Assembly (NCBI RefSeq): GCF_030247185.1
Contig: NC_080571.1
Location: forward strand, 106,537,128 to 106,601,127
Length of the DNA: 64,000 nt
From: Malaya genurostris
Taxonomy: Eukaryota; Arthropoda; Insecta; Diptera; Culicidae
Direction: 5' to 3'
Position numbers and translations under genes: made by a program
Notes under the pieces: generated by a model
What the model saw: only the letters and a program-made list of their open reading frames with translations
Told to the model about the DNA's origin: nothing
Database searches by the model: none
Shown: piece after piece, positions 1 through 11,714 of the stretch
Numbering within the stretch: position 1 is the stretch's first letter
Layout of the letters: the number at the start of each line of letters is the position of its first letter

Positions 1-2119
1 ACGAATGGAGATCATGCCGGTAGAATCTATCTACTGACAACTTTATTCATAAAAATGTCATTTAATACATGCAGGGTACAGCTAACGTTTACGCGGCACA
101 ATATTATAATCCAGTCTATTCTAGTTCATTATCAAGATTTTGGCGATTGATTATTTTCCATTTTAGTCAAATTGCCTAAATGTATGCAATTTCGTATTAC
201 GCGTCTTGCACACAAACGAGTATACATTGACAGAAAAACCAGCACACAGCTTTTCGAATTAATACAGCTTGTCAAATCATTGAAAAAAATCATAGCGTCT
301 TCAAAAGGCTATCATAGTCTATAGCGCTAAAAATGTTAGATATTCTGAAATCAGGAGATCGAAGTTCGAAACCGGTTATGATGGAAACACCACCATCTTA
401 CAATTTTTGTTGTTGCGAATAAAATCACTAAAATGTAAATTTCCCGATGATATGTTTTGCTGTCCATTCTATTTTTAGCCTTTGTTCGCGGTGTTTTCAG
501 TGATGTCAGAGCAGATCAGTAACTGATTATGCTTTTCAATTTTTTTTTCTTATTTGGCAGTAAAATTAAACTGAGAATAAGTTTTGTTATCAACTAAAGA
601 AATTCTATATATCTTTTCGATTTCAGTATGTTTTTCGATATTATAGGAATATTTATCTGCTTCCGATTTTGATTTTTTAACTTTTAAGGCGACCAATACT
701 AAGCAAATTGAGTAACCGATAAATGCGAATATCACATCAAATTCAGAAGAAAATGTTTATTTTAGCGCTTAGTGGATAGCTTTTTAAGAAAATAAATTCC
801 ATTTATTTCTACAATATTAAAAACTATTTCCCACTAATGTCACGAAATAGTAACAGACAGATACTAATAGTGGGAGGAAAGTGCGGTGCTATCTCTGTTG
901 TACTAGTACAGGTGAATCATTTCACATCTTACAGATAACTCATTTTGCTAAATTACATTTAAATAAATGGTAACATGAAATGTTTATATTTACATATATT
1001 CTTAAACTTTAAGCTACGTTTAGTTTCCATCGGTTAGATGTTTAACATAAAATTTTAATGTGATTCGTTGTAAGCTCATAATTTTCTAAGCATGTTCAGC
1101 TATTTTTGACTTGGAATAATAAGCTTATCTAATTTCTCCGAAGTGCGCTTTGTTTATATGATCCGGATTTTTTCAAAATATCTCTATGATCTTATGTAGA
1201 TCCTAGCATTATTCTTACGGAATACCAAATCCAGACCAAAACTTTTTAGTTTTGTTTTGGCCAGATGTGTAATATCATGGCTGAAATCTATTAAAACTAT
1301 TTTTAATTTTTCTGATGGTTGGGTTGAAGTAGTAAGTGATTGATTTTCAACAGTTTTTCTTTTTGTCAAAAATTGTTTGAATTAATTGCTCCGAATATTA
1401 ATTGAGCTTTCCAATATCAAGAATGTATTTTTTCTCGTTTCTTACCGCATTTTCTCCATGAACTAGGTTATGCATTCAATGAATCATGGTAAAAAGCTGC
1501 CATGAGAATGATTAGAAGTATAACGTATAATACTTTCCGTATTAGTTAGCTTTCTATATATCAAAAAGGATAAGTTTCCGTCTTCCTCGTAATGAAAATG
1601 TCTAAGAAGTCTGCTGTTGTTTGCTTCTCCACAAGTGAATTTAATGCTTTTGTTCATGTTATCGAATGGTGATCTACCTCACTATGTATTGAGTAGGTCT
1701 TTAATCAAAATGATAAAATTTCATAAAGTCTCATCTCAGAAGCATATAAGAAATTGGAAAATACTAATGAAACCCCCATCAGTTGAATTTATGTGGTAAT
1801 TAATTCTACTATACCGACCTTCCAAGATACAAGGTTGAGTTTTAAGAAAAGATGCCAGTATTTATAATAATTCATCTCGTTCAAAATTATTGAAATTCAT
1901 CATTTCTTATTCAAAACTTCATTATTGTCCAATTTTCCAATAAAGATAACTGAAAACTATTGAAAGCTGTTAATGAAGATTACAAACAGTTATAAATGCT
2001 AATATATTTTATGTTTGAATATAATAACTGTTAGAAAAATTGTTGTTAAGGCAGCACTGCTCAAAGCTGACTTGTGCATTGCTTCCTCCCGAGATTCTAT
2101 TTATATAACTCACAAACAA
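1..2119. other. AT-rich sequence with no supported gene
   Basis: Both strands carry only short AT-rich open frames without recognisable domains or splice signals. A tRNA B-box-like GTTCGAAACC occurs at 364-373 but has no convincing cloverleaf. Confidence 0.6.
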
Positions 2120-5100
2120 AGAAATAATTTGCGCTCCATTTATGCTTTCGAAAGCTTTGTAGTATTAGGTAAAAAAATTCGTTTTGCACCCTGATGTCAA
2201 TCCTGAGGAACTCTTTACTTATGCTATTTATTTAGCTTGAAGATAAATAATGATTTGCGCCCTCAGTAGAATTATATAAAGTATTTAAAAATGTTTTCAC
2301 CATACGCCCGGAATAAGTTTTAAGAGCACCCTTTTCAATTCTCCTACCGTGATTCTGCGCCCTTAAAACATTCCTAAGGCATCCTTCCAAATTAGGCGTA
2401 CAAGATTTTTTTTGCTTGAAAATAGATAGTGATTTGCGCCCTCAGTTGGATCATTTTATGTATTTTAAAATACTTCCACCCTGCACCCTGGAATCATTCC
2501 TAAAGCGTCCTTCCAAATTATCTTTACAAGATGTTATTTATTTAGCGTGAAAACAAATGAAAACTTGCGCCCTCACTAGGATTATTCAATGTATTTAAAA
2601 ATACTTTTATCCTTCACTCCTTCATTTTCCTATCGCGATTCTGCGCCTTGGAATAATCCCTGAGGTGCCCTTCCAGATTATCTTTACAAGATGTTATGTA
2701 TTAAGCTTGAAAATAAGTAAGAAGTTGCGCCCTCAGTTGGATCAATTAATGTATTTAAAAATAAGTAATAAGTAACGCATTCGGTTGGATCAATAAATGT
2801 TTTCAAAAATACTTTTATTCTGCACCCTGTAATCTATTATATACGTCGCCCTTTTCCCATTTCCTGCGCCCTGGAACTATTACTAAGGCAATCTTCCAAA
2901 TTATCCTTACAATATGTTATTTTTTAGCTCGAAAATAAGTAATAATTTGTACCCCCTTCTTACAATTATTTAATGTATTTAAACTACATTCATCCTGCGC
3001 CCTGGAAATAATTATATGGGCGCTTTTTTCAATTCTCTTACCGTGATTCTGCGCCCTAGAATCATTCCTAGTGCGCCCTTCCAAATTATCCTTACAAGAT
3101 GTTATTTATTAAGCTTGAAAACAAATAAAATCTTTCGCCCTCACTGGGATTATTTTATGTACTTAAAAATACTCTCATTCTACGCCCTGAAATCTATTTC
3201 CATTTTCCTCTCGTGATTCTGTGCCCTGGAACTATTACTAAGGCGCCCATCCAAATTATCCTTACAAGATTTTTTTTAGCTGGAGAATAAGTTATAATTT
3301 GCGCCCTCACTACGATTATTTAATGTATTTAAAATACATTCATCCTGCGCCCTGGTATTAATTATATGGGCTCCCTTTTCAATTCTCTTACCGTGATTCT
3401 GCGCCCTAGAATCATTCCTATTGCGCCCGTCTAAATTATCCTTACAAGATGTTATTTATTTAGATTGAAAATAAATATTGATTTGCGCCCTCAGAAGGAT
3501 ATTTTACTATAGTCAGGATTACTTTCATCCTGCGCCCTGGAAGCAATTATGTGGTCGCCTTTTTTCAATTCTCCTACCGTGAGTCTGCACCCTGGAATCA
3601 TTTCCAAGGCGCCCTTCTAAATTATCCATACAAGATGTTATTTATTTAGATTGAAAATAAATATTGATTTGCGCCCTCAGAAGGATATTTTTTTATGTCA
3701 AGATTACTTTCATCCTGCGCCCTGGGAGGAATTATGTGGGCGCTTTATTCAATTCTTCTACCGTGAGTCTGCGCCCTGGAATCATTTTCAAGGCACCCTT
3801 TCAAATTATCCATACAAGATGTTATTTATTTAGATTGAAAATAAATAATGATTTGCGCCCTCAGAAGGATATTTTACTATAATCAAGATTACTTTCATCC
3901 TGCGCCCTGGAAGCAATTATGTGGGCGCCTTTACCAATTCTCCTAACGTGAGTCTGCGCCCTGGAATCATTTCCAAGGCGCCCTTTCAAATTATCCATAC
4001 AAGATGTTATTTATTTAGATTGAAAATGAATATTGATTTGCGCCCTCAGAAGGATATTTTACTATAGTCAGGATTACTTTCATCCTGCGCCCTGGAAGCA
4101 ATTATGTGGGTGCCTTTTCCAATTCTCCTACCGTGAGTCTGCGCCCTGGAATCATTTCCAAGGCGCCCTTAAAATTATCCATACAAGATGTTATTTATTT
4201 AGATTGAAAATAAATATTGATTTGCGCCCTCAGAAGGATATTTTACTATAGTCAGGATTACTTTCATCCAGCGCCCTGGAAGCAATTATGTGGGCGCCTT
4301 TTCCAATTCTCCTACCGTGAGTCTGCGCCCTGGAATCATTTCCAAGGCGCCCTTCTAAATTATCCATACAAGATGTTATTTATTTAGATTGAAAATAAAT
4401 AATGATTTGCGCCCTCAGAAGGATATTTTTTTATGTCAAGATTACTTTCATCCAGCGCCCTGGGAGGAATTATGTGGTCGCCTTTTTTCAATTCTCCTAC
4501 CGTGAGTCTGCGCCCTGGAATCATTTCCAAGGCGCCCTTCTAAATTATCCATACAAGATGTTATTTATTTAGATTGAAAATAAATAATGATTTGCGCCCT
4601 CAGAAGGATATTTTTTTATGTCAAGATTACTTTCATCCTGCGCCCTGGGAGGAATTATGTGGGCGCTTTTTTCAATTCTTCTACCGTGAGTCTGCGCCCT
4701 GGAATCATTTCCGAAACGCCCTTTCGAACTATCCATACAAGATGTTTTTTATTTAGATTGAAAATAAATAATGATTTGCGCCCTCAGAACGATATTTTAC
4801 TATAATCAGGATTACTTTCATCCTTCGCCCTGGAAGCAATTATGTGGGCGCCTTTTCCAATTCTCTTACCGTGAGTCTGCGCCCTGGAATCATTTTCAAG
4901 GTACCCTTTCAAATTATCCATACAAGATGTTATTTATGTAGATTGAAAATAAATAATGATTTGCGCCCTCAGACGGATGTTTTACTATAATCAGGATTAC
5001 TTTCATCCTGCGCCCTGGAAGCAATTATTTGGGCGCCTTTTCCAATTCTCCTACCGTGAGTCTGCGCCCTGGAATCATTTCCAAGGCGCCCTTCGAAATT

Positions 5101-5215
5101 ATCGATACAAGATGTTATTTATTTATATTGAAAATAAATAATGATTTGCGCCCTTAGAAGGATATTTCACTATAATTAGGATTACTTCCACCCTGCGCCC
5201 TGGGAGCAATCACCT
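2120..5215. repeat. Satellite array, about 184.5-bp monomer, GCGCCCT-rich
   Basis: About 17 tandem units. The landmark TTTGCGCCCTCAG recurs near 3668, 3852, 4036, 4221, 4405, 4590, 4775 and 4960, a spacing of 184-185 bp. Units right of about 3450 are nearly identical; those left of it are diverged and irregular in length. Each unit contains GCGCCCT or a close variant about four times, and its second half is an internal duplication: the block TGCGCCCTGGAA...GGCGCCTTT...AATTCTCC is followed by TGCGCCCTGGAA...GGCGCCCTT...AAATTATCC. Short open frames repeating at this period are by-products. Confidence 0.92.
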
Positions 5216-5313
5216 TTTTCAATTGTATTATTATTCCTTTTGCACCCCTCAGGTTACTTGAATCAGTCATTATCAAAATTTAAAAAAAAAATTCGGTTGC
5301 AGTTCCAAGAACT

Positions 5314-5365
5314 GGTTAGTCACTGACTTCCACTGACTTACCAGTCACTTAGTCAGTGACTAACC
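5314..5365. repeat. Inverted repeat, 14-bp arms
   Basis: GGTTAGTCACTGAC at 5314-5327 is perfectly inverted at 5352-5365 around a 24-bp spacer that itself contains related CACTGACTTA and CAGTCACTTA words. Confidence 0.7.
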
Positions 5366-6609
5366 GCAACTACAGCACTGATTGGGACACACTCGGTACT
5401 CGGGTGCCTAACGATTTGAAAAATATTTTCCCACATTGTATCGTGGGATGCAGTACAACTCCAATCCGTATGTTTGTGTGTGTATGTGTGTGTGTGGATG
5501 GGTTAGAGTTCGCTAGTGGCATGTGACTACGCGATTTGGTGTGATGGAAAAATAACGAATAGCCAAACTCCAACATCGCTGCTTCCAGCAATGGATGCAA
5601 CCTTACTGGCGTACTGTTAGAGTACATTCCCAGAAGCATTGTGCCATTGAACAGTGAATGTGTGTGCCGAATGCCGCCAGAAGGACGGTAGCACAATTCC
5701 ACTCAAAGTGTGTTAATGCACAATTCAAGTCTCTGATGTGATGAGGAATGGGAAAATTGTATTATTCAAAACTATTTACTTCAGCAAACAAGCTCGAAAG
5801 TGTTTTGTGCTCTTTGTCATCCTAAGGATAAGAGGAGAGTAATCAGTCATACAGTGTCAATACTTTAGTGTTTAAGAGCTTGAATAGTTTTCGAGGAAAG
5901 AAATGCGTTTTTGTTAATAGAGGTGATCGAAAACGAAATCAAGCAGAAAAGTGTTCCGGTTTTGATATTAATTAACTGTTTGTCTGTTACTCCCTCAAAG
6001 AATCTACCTTAACTACTCAATCTTGACATTGTTGTCTTCCTGGCGATGCTACTTTAATTATTGTTTTTATCTTGCATGCAAGTTAGCTAAAAATCGACAC
6101 TTTTTAAAAATTTTGTTTCTCTAAATACATTGATACATACACTCACTAGGATATCAAGTACGCTTCAACTGGGTTTCATAGGCGCATAAATGTAAAGTGT
6201 GTCGTCACATGACTTCGAACACGTCGAATGCTTCGAAATCGAGTCAGTTTCGAACCTGGTTGTTATATCAGGTTTGCTTAAACCCCTGTTGCTAAGGGCG
6301 AAATCAAAACAGTTTCGTGAAAAGTGTTTGTTTGATGAAACTACCCTGGGTCAGTTTCAATTTTCTCTAGCGAAAACGGCATTAGACTACCTCGACAATT
6401 GCAGCAATACTAAATGTCAAGCATATAATAAAAAAGTTTCTATTAGAATGGTTGCAATAATCTTCATGGGAGTGATTGAATCTGGTTTTCATCACATATC
6501 TTAGAAAGTCTACACAAAAAGTATATTCATTAAATTATCGGTGCCTTCTCGAAACACCGTACCAGCAAGTGACAGATTTTTTGTTTGTTTATTTTCGCCT
6601 CTTTCACCA
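5366..6609. other. No supported gene; short GT-rich microsatellite
   Basis: A (TG)n-like run lies at about 5467-5497. The 110-residue minus-strand frame across it translates the repeat as alternating His-Thr and has no domain. A 101-residue plus frame at 6199 starts with GTG and is not credible. Confidence 0.55.
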
Positions 6610-6757
6610 TGCATGAAAATAAAAAAAGGCGGGTGAGTAATGTCAGAGACATAACTGGATGTCGTGAATACGAAAAAACTGACACGCTCCCATCACTTTT
6701 CCGAATATCAGTTAGTTGATTGATTGTATGAATTGTGCAAGCTTTCCTCTTTTTCAC
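6610..6757 (-). repeat. Dispersed repeat, copy 1
   Basis: The reverse complement matches 33055-33195 closely, including TTCGTATTCACGACATCC, AGTTATGTCTCTGACATTAC and CCACCCGCC-like words. A shorter relative lies near 14125-14170. No coding capacity; family unknown. Confidence 0.7.
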
Positions 6758-7020
6758 TAATAGAATTTGAAGCGATACACCTACATTAAAGTACAGATTA
6801 GTTACATTAAACAGCTACTATTCTACAACTATATATTCCAAACTTGAAACAATTCCTTTTTAATTTGCTAATATAGGAAGCTAGGTACGACAAATTTGTA
6901 GTTTATTTTTATTGAAGCTATGAAGTTCGAAGATATCTGATTCTTCTCGAAATTTCAGTACGAGACAATTGCAATGGCCTGGTCTGAAATGTATCTACGA
7001 TCTTCGGTATGCAAGAGTGA

Positions 7021-7072
7021 TTCTAATAATAATAATAATAATGATAATAATAATAATAATAATGATAATACA
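7021..7072. repeat. (AAT)n-like microsatellite
   Basis: Imperfect trinucleotide run of AATAAT with ATGATA interruptions. Confidence 0.85.
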
Positions 7073-7205
7073 GATTAATCTGTATATATGGCAACCCTGT
7101 TTCGCAAGGCATATTTTCACACGACCCCATACTAGTATAAAGATGTGTTCAACATTCGCTTTCGCATTGCCGTTCGTAATTGAATGTGTTAGTGACGGTA
7201 CAAAT

Positions 7206-7233
7206 CTGCTTCTCTACCTGTTTTCGGAGCCAT
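7206..7233 (-). pseudogene. Histone H2B 5' coding remnant
   Basis: On the minus strand ATGGCTCCGAAAACAGGTAG reads MAPKTGREA, matching the insect H2B N-terminus (MAPKT.xKAAKK). It is preceded by the leader word GAGACACCGTCAG that also precedes the H2B starts at 31690 and 8368. The frame then jumps into sequence that elsewhere lies downstream of H2B, so nearly the whole coding body is deleted. It is divergent from the H2A relic at 7690, as in metazoan H2A-H2B pairs. Confidence 0.72.
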
Positions 7234-7295
7234 CGTTCTGACGGTGTCTCGTACGTACAGAGAAGCTGCTTTTACCTAAATGACGCTATTTCTCA

Positions 7296-7477
7296 TTTTT
7301 TTTTTGCATAAATATCTGTTTATTAATCTTTTTTTTTGTGTATTGCATCAACATTTTACAGTACAAGTGTTTTGACCCTTTGGCCTTTCATCTTTGTTGT
7401 TCATACGATTCGTTATTAATAATAGGTGTTTTAGTTACTCTTGTTTTACATACTAATGTTTAATCATAATATTTATT
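7296..7477 (-). mobile_element. Jockey-type LINE 3' end (5'-truncated), in the histone promoter
   Basis: The reverse complement matches the 3' UTR of the LINE at 27330-31462, including AAAACAAGAGTAACTAAAAC, GATGAAAGGCCAAAGGGT and AATAAACAGATATTTATGCA followed by an A tail. It is flanked by a 15-bp target-site duplication, TGACGCTATTTCTCA, at 7281-7295 and 7478-7492. The related uninterrupted sequence occurs at about 31620-31660, which confirms the insertion point. Confidence 0.92.
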
Positions 7478-7503
7478 TGACGCTATTTCTCACATCACAT
7501 TTC

Positions 7504-7599
7504 CTTTTATACGTGCTAGTAGTAGCGGTGGACGGACGTCTCCTTTGTTAGAATTCCTTTCCTATACGCAGAACGGGAAACAGTGAAACGATATAAAAG
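7504..7599. promoter_or_regulatory. Divergent H2B-H2A promoter with two TATA boxes
   Basis: TATAAAAG lies on the minus strand at 7504-7511, facing the H2B start, and on the plus strand at 7592-7599, facing the H2A remnant. About 80 bp separate them. This is the compact bidirectional layout of metazoan H2A-H2B pairs. A related H2B-side TATAAAAT is at 31609-31616. With the coding bodies broken, any activity would be vestigial. Confidence 0.65.
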
Positions 7600-7689
7600 A
7601 GAGAGTTAGCAGAGCGGCAGCCAGTACTGAATTGGTCGTCGAGCTGTTAACTGCGTATTGTGGAATTTTTACGCAGAAACACGCACACA

Positions 7690-7940
7690 GGAGGAACAGT
7701 TAAGGGCAAGGCAAAGTCCCGCTTAAACCGTGCTGGTCTGAAGTGCCCAGTTGGCGGCAGAATCCATCGTTTGCTTGCCTCGGAAGGGGAACTACGCCGA
7801 GCGTGTCAGTGCTGGTGCATCGGTCTATCTGGCGGCAGTGATGGAGTACTTGGTTGCCGAAGTGTTGGAATTGGCCGGTAACGCTGCCCATGACAACGAA
7901 AACGAAAATCATCCCTCGCCATCTGCAGCTGGCCATCCGT
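7690..7940 (+). pseudogene. Histone H2A pseudogene
   Basis: Three frames together cover much of core histone H2A. Frame 1 (from 7690) reads VKGKAKSRLNRAGLKCPVG then RIHRLL. A frameshift near 7775 leads to KGNYAERVSAGASVYLAAVM then EYLVAEVLELAGNAAHDN. A second shift near 7900 leads to KIIPRHLQLAIR, ending at 7940. The start codon region (SGRGKGG) and everything after LAIR are missing. A TATA box lies about 90 bp upstream and a histone stem-loop 9 bp downstream. It cannot make H2A. Upstream promoter sequence argues against a processed (mRNA-derived) copy and for a decayed genomic histone unit. Confidence 0.88.
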
Positions 7941-7949
7941 TGAAAACCC

Positions 7950-7965
7950 CGTCCTTTTCAGGATG
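7950..7965 (+). terminator. Histone mRNA 3' stem-loop
   Basis: CGTCCTTTTCAGGATG folds into the canonical 6-bp stem (one G-U pair) with a UUUC tetraloop. It is followed by ACCA and then GATAAAGAAAT, resembling the purine-rich histone downstream element. This is the processing signal of replication-dependent histone mRNAs, retained next to a truncated H2A. Confidence 0.82.
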
Positions 7966-8326
7966 ACCACATCACTGTGATAAAGAAATATTTAGAATTG
8001 CTTTAAGTTTAGCCAGTTCTGATACGCCTGGAAAGTAGAATGCGCAAATCAAGTGGAAACATTTGTTCTAACAATTTTTGTTTTCGGCCGCATACTAAAG
8101 TAATCGCGACAAAAATACATATTGATCTGTGGCAACTCTGTTTCGCACGGCATATTTGTATACTAGTATAAAGATGTGTTCAAAATCATCACTTTCGCTT
8201 TCGCATTGCCGTTCGTAATTGAATGTGTTAGTGACGGTGCAAATTATTTTAACTCCCATCTTGATGAATCTTTTGGTAGGAAATATTGAGATCTGAGATG
8301 GTTCTCGTGTGTGTCTTGTTTCGGCA

Positions 8327-8368
8327 ATGGGCCTTGCTGGACTTTTTGGCTGCCTTTTTCGGTGTCAT
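8327..8368 (-). pseudogene. Histone H2B 5' coding remnant, second copy
   Basis: The minus-strand ATG at 8368 reads MTPKKAAKKSSKAH, the H2B N-terminal tail. It follows the leader GAGACACCGTCAGCAC shared with 31690. After the histidine codon the frame enters copied leader DNA (CGAAACAAGACACACACGAG), so the body and stem-loop are gone. Confidence 0.7.
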
Positions 8369-8479
8369 TGTGCTGACGGTGTCTCGTGCATTCATATCGG
8401 GAAACAATGAGACGACAGGTCCTCGATGTTGCTGTCGTGTGTCTTGTTTCTGGAAGAGTTGCTCAGCAAATGGTAGGAA

Positions 8480-8962
8480 AAATGAACCATTCAACTTTTA
8501 TATGGATGCTCTTGTATAGATACAGACATCTCGCGTTCTGATTGGCTGGTGCTGTCATGGGTTAAATCAAACAGGTTTTTCAATAGTGTACTATTGAAAA
8601 AACTTCAAAATTGTTGTAATACACGTTCAAGTTGAAGATTTTCGATTCTATTGGTATAGATTATATAAATCCTTCTACAGATCACTGAGCTATGAGCTTT
8701 CAAAATACGAGAAAGGCAAACGCGCCTTATGAATTATCTTCTTTGATACTCGTTTATACCAAACATTTCAGAAAAGTTTAATTTTGAAATATTTGAGAAT
8801 ATGTCACACAACTGAAAGTTTTATCATAAAATTGTGATCATATTTCCGATGGCATGTAGCAAGAATTATGTTGATTCGTTAGATATAACAGGAGATATTC
8901 ACGATCAAAAACTTATCACTCTCTCAGAGGGTAAATTTTGAAAAGGCGCCCCATAGTAAAGT
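8480..8962 (-). repeat. Histone-associated spacer/promoter repeat, copy 1
   Basis: The reverse complement matches 26819-27329, 31985-32440 and 59990-60342. It starts GTCGTGAATACGACTTAC, passes GGGGCGCCTTTTCAAAATTT, and carries CCAGCCAATCAGAACGCG (a CCAAT box) and CATATAAAAG (TATA) before the leader of the H2B remnant. It is probably a histone-cluster intergenic promoter spread as a repeat. Confidence 0.75.
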
Positions 8963-9463
8963 AAGTCGTATTCACGACAATATAAACTATCAGTTAATAC
9001 TTGAACTTGAAGAAGGAAGTAAACAAAGAGAAAGCGTCATTTGCGCCTTTCAAAAGTTTACCCGTAATTGTTTTATTTCTAGTTGCATGACTCATAAAAT
9101 GTTTGTGTTTTTTGCTAACGGAACTAAGGATTACTAAACAAAATCGTCCAATTACTTTAAGGTGATTGTGTAAGTCGGTGAACATTAATGTCATATAATT
9201 ATATAAAATATGTAAATAAATGAACTTTAATAAACTATATTCAGCAAATTATTAAAAGCCCACTATCTAAATAATGACATTTCTTTTTCAAATTCCTATG
9301 CATCTCATATAAAAATGTATTCTAAGAAGTATATGGATAATAAGCTATCCACAAATTTTTCTTTCAAATTATAATAAAAAAAGATATTTTATTCAAACTA
9401 AAAATTGATCCTTTATTGTACGAGGTCAAACTTGAGCATAATGAAAACCGGATGAAATTTAAG

Positions 9464-10530
9464 TTATTCCTTCACGAATTTTCGAACTTTTGATCGAACG
9501 CTCTTCATCAAGTTCCGGACAAGTGTTGCATCGCATTTTTTGGACGCTTGAGCCCAAATTTTGTTATTATTATTATTATATCGTTTATTTATACCCGGTT
9601 TTAACCTAGTTGCGGTCGCGAATTTTGTTAAACTCCTGCATGTTCCCAGCTGCCTTACCAGTCTTCTTGAAGACCCTTTTCACGATTGCCCAGTAACGTT
9701 CGATGGGTCGACGTTGAGGGCAATTCGATGGATTGATATTTTTTTCAACGAATTTTATACCCTTTTCCGCAAGCCAATTGAGAGTGGTTTTGGCATAGTG
9801 AGCCGATACTAAATCCGGCCAAAACAGTGGAGGTGTACTATGCTGCTTATATAAAGGCTGCAATCTCTTCTGGAGAGACTCAGATCGATAGATTTCTGCA
9901 TTTATAGTTCCGGTAATGTACAAAATGATTGACTTCAAACCACAGGAACATATTGCTTGCCATACCAGTACCCGAATTTCTCCACTTGAATCGGCCTGTC
10001 CGCATTGCTCACATCCTCCCCAACGACGACAGTGGAGTATTGTGGACCTGGAAGGGTTTTTGAGTCCTCCTTTACATAAGTCTCGTCGTCCATCAAAACG
10101 CATGCATCCGGACACTGCAAAAAACGCGAATACAATTTCCGGGCCCTTGTTGCTGCTCGCTTCTTCTGCTCTACACTTTGTTTCGAGATTTTCTGCTTCT
10201 TGTAGGTCTTCAGGTGATTTCGTCACTTGATACGCTGGATCATTCCGACACTCGTTCCTGCTTTTTTGGCCAAATCACGTATTGACATTGATTTGTTTAT
10301 CATGATTAGAGATACCACTTTCTGGTCCAGTCCAGTTTTCTGCCTCTTCCTAGTAGCTCATCCAAATAATAGTGTTCCCCAAACTTATTAATGATGATTT
10401 TAACACTGGCGGGATGAATTCCAAACCGCTTCGCCAATTTTCGCATAGTAATGCACTTCTCACCTAGCCATGTGTCCAGAACCTTAATTTTCACTTCCTT
10501 TTCAATACGCGATATTTCGCAGAATTTCAA
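9464..10530 (-). pseudogene. ITmD37E-type mariner transposase, broken
   Basis: Remnant of a Tc1/mariner DDE transposase. Segments in order on the minus strand: an HTH-like part (TMRKLAKRFGIHPASVKIII) near 10430; SIRDLAKKAGTSVGMIQRIK near 10260; the first catalytic block VLMDDETYVK; the second block FWPDLVSAHYAK; and NCPQRRPIERYWAIVKRVF. Counting from the D of WPDL to the E of PIERYW gives 37 residues between, the DD37E signature of the ITmD37E family found in mosquitoes. The C-terminus (SVRSKVRKFVKE, stop at 9464) is separated by an inserted LINE tail. Several frameshifts make it inactive. Terminal repeats were not resolved. Confidence 0.78.
9567..9620 (-). mobile_element. 54-bp LINE 3' tail with TAA repeats
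   Basis: The minus strand reads CGCGACCGCAACTAGG, then AAAACCGGGTATAAATAAAC, then (TAA)n. It is flanked by the direct repeat AATTTTGTTA at 9557-9566 and 9621-9630 and splits the transposase C-terminus. The TAA tail suggests an I-type LINE truncated to its last bases. Confidence 0.7.
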
Positions 10531-11714
10531 CAAGTAAACAAACGAAAGCTTATAGCCAAACGCACAGCATGCTGTGATCTGAGTATAAAAAAGCATCACA
10601 AATACATGCGTGTAACACAAATGTATGTGGATAGATTATTTTCGATACACTCCTTACATGAGAATTAGGTATACATCTTTTAAAATCTAAACTTTTTCAT
10701 CGGTTCAGATACACTTGTATGACAGTTCGAATGTAAGTTTCAAGCGAATGGAATACTAAATGTTATACATTCGGAATTTATCAATATGATTTCATTTGAA
10801 GAGACTTACACTTGCAATTAAAGTGTCGATACTAATACGGTGAAATTAAGAGTAAAACACCTTCAGCCCAACGTGTCGATTTTTATCAGTGTACGTTGGC
10901 CTAATACGTTGAAAAAATCTAACTTAACCAGCATATTAAAAAATAATCCAAATGGCTGGCATCATTGTACAACATATGCCGAAATAACTATAAGTAAAAA
11001 ATGATAAGCCGGATTGAGAACCAACTTTTTCTGTTGCGTCTGCATGGTTTCGGTCGCCTCATGAATTTTTAGGTCAGTGAGTTCTACATTTTTAGTAAAA
11101 ACAGACCTGAAATTCAAAACATGCAATTTCAAAAAGGGGTGGTGCCAATTTTATCTATTTGGAATGAGCACAAAACTTGCAGGCATGAGAGCATAATTAT
11201 AAAAGTTTCAGAGATACCATATTACATACGCATTGGAAACAGAAAACTTGTATATCGATAGCTTTAGAGAAGGACAATCTGTTCGCGGAAGGCTCAAAAG
11301 AACTAGAATGAGTATTTGTAGAAGATAGTTCTCTAATCTGTTCAAAAGAAATAAAATTGATTGAATTCTATAAGGAAGTAAATTAATAACTGCATATTTC
11401 GAAACGGTCGTAGTTTTCAAGAATGCAGTAGAATGTAATATAAATGAATGAAATAACTGCATTTTCGAACTCAAAATAATGGACCGAATTAATGTGTACT
11501 CCTAATACAATTGGGACAATAAATTAATTCGTTTCGTTATTTTGAGGCCTAAAATTCTGTTATTTCAAAATAAAAAGAATTTAAAGATTAATCAAAGTAT
11601 CATCATACGCTAGCTACTACTTTTTTTCGCCTCTCAGGTAATTTTAGAACTCCTCGTTCATTTTCCCATGGATTTTGATCGTGCAGAAACTGCTTGTCTA
11701 TAAAGTTTTCATAT
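10531..11714. other. No supported gene
   Basis: AT-rich sequence; the 88-residue minus frame near 11208-11474 lacks domains. I see no repeat shared with the rest of the window. Confidence 0.5.

Noticed and set aside
300..420. B-box-like GTTCGAAACC, possible tRNA or SINE
   Set aside because: No A box at proper distance and no foldable cloverleaf.
3651..5141. Recurring 60-72 residue frames in the 184-bp satellite
   Set aside because: Their period equals the monomer and both overlapping frames repeat equally; they reflect tandem repetition, not coding.
2120..5215. CRISPR-like array
   Set aside because: Repeats are contiguous 184-bp monomers without unique spacers, in a eukaryotic context; likewise the arrays at 40600, 45222 and 55461.
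5370..5702. 110-residue minus-strand ORF
   Set aside because: Runs through a (TG)n microsatellite giving His-Thr repeats; no domain, no splice or promoter context.
6199..6504. 101-residue plus-strand ORF
   Set aside because: Needs a GTG start, shows no domain and no relation to neighbouring elements.
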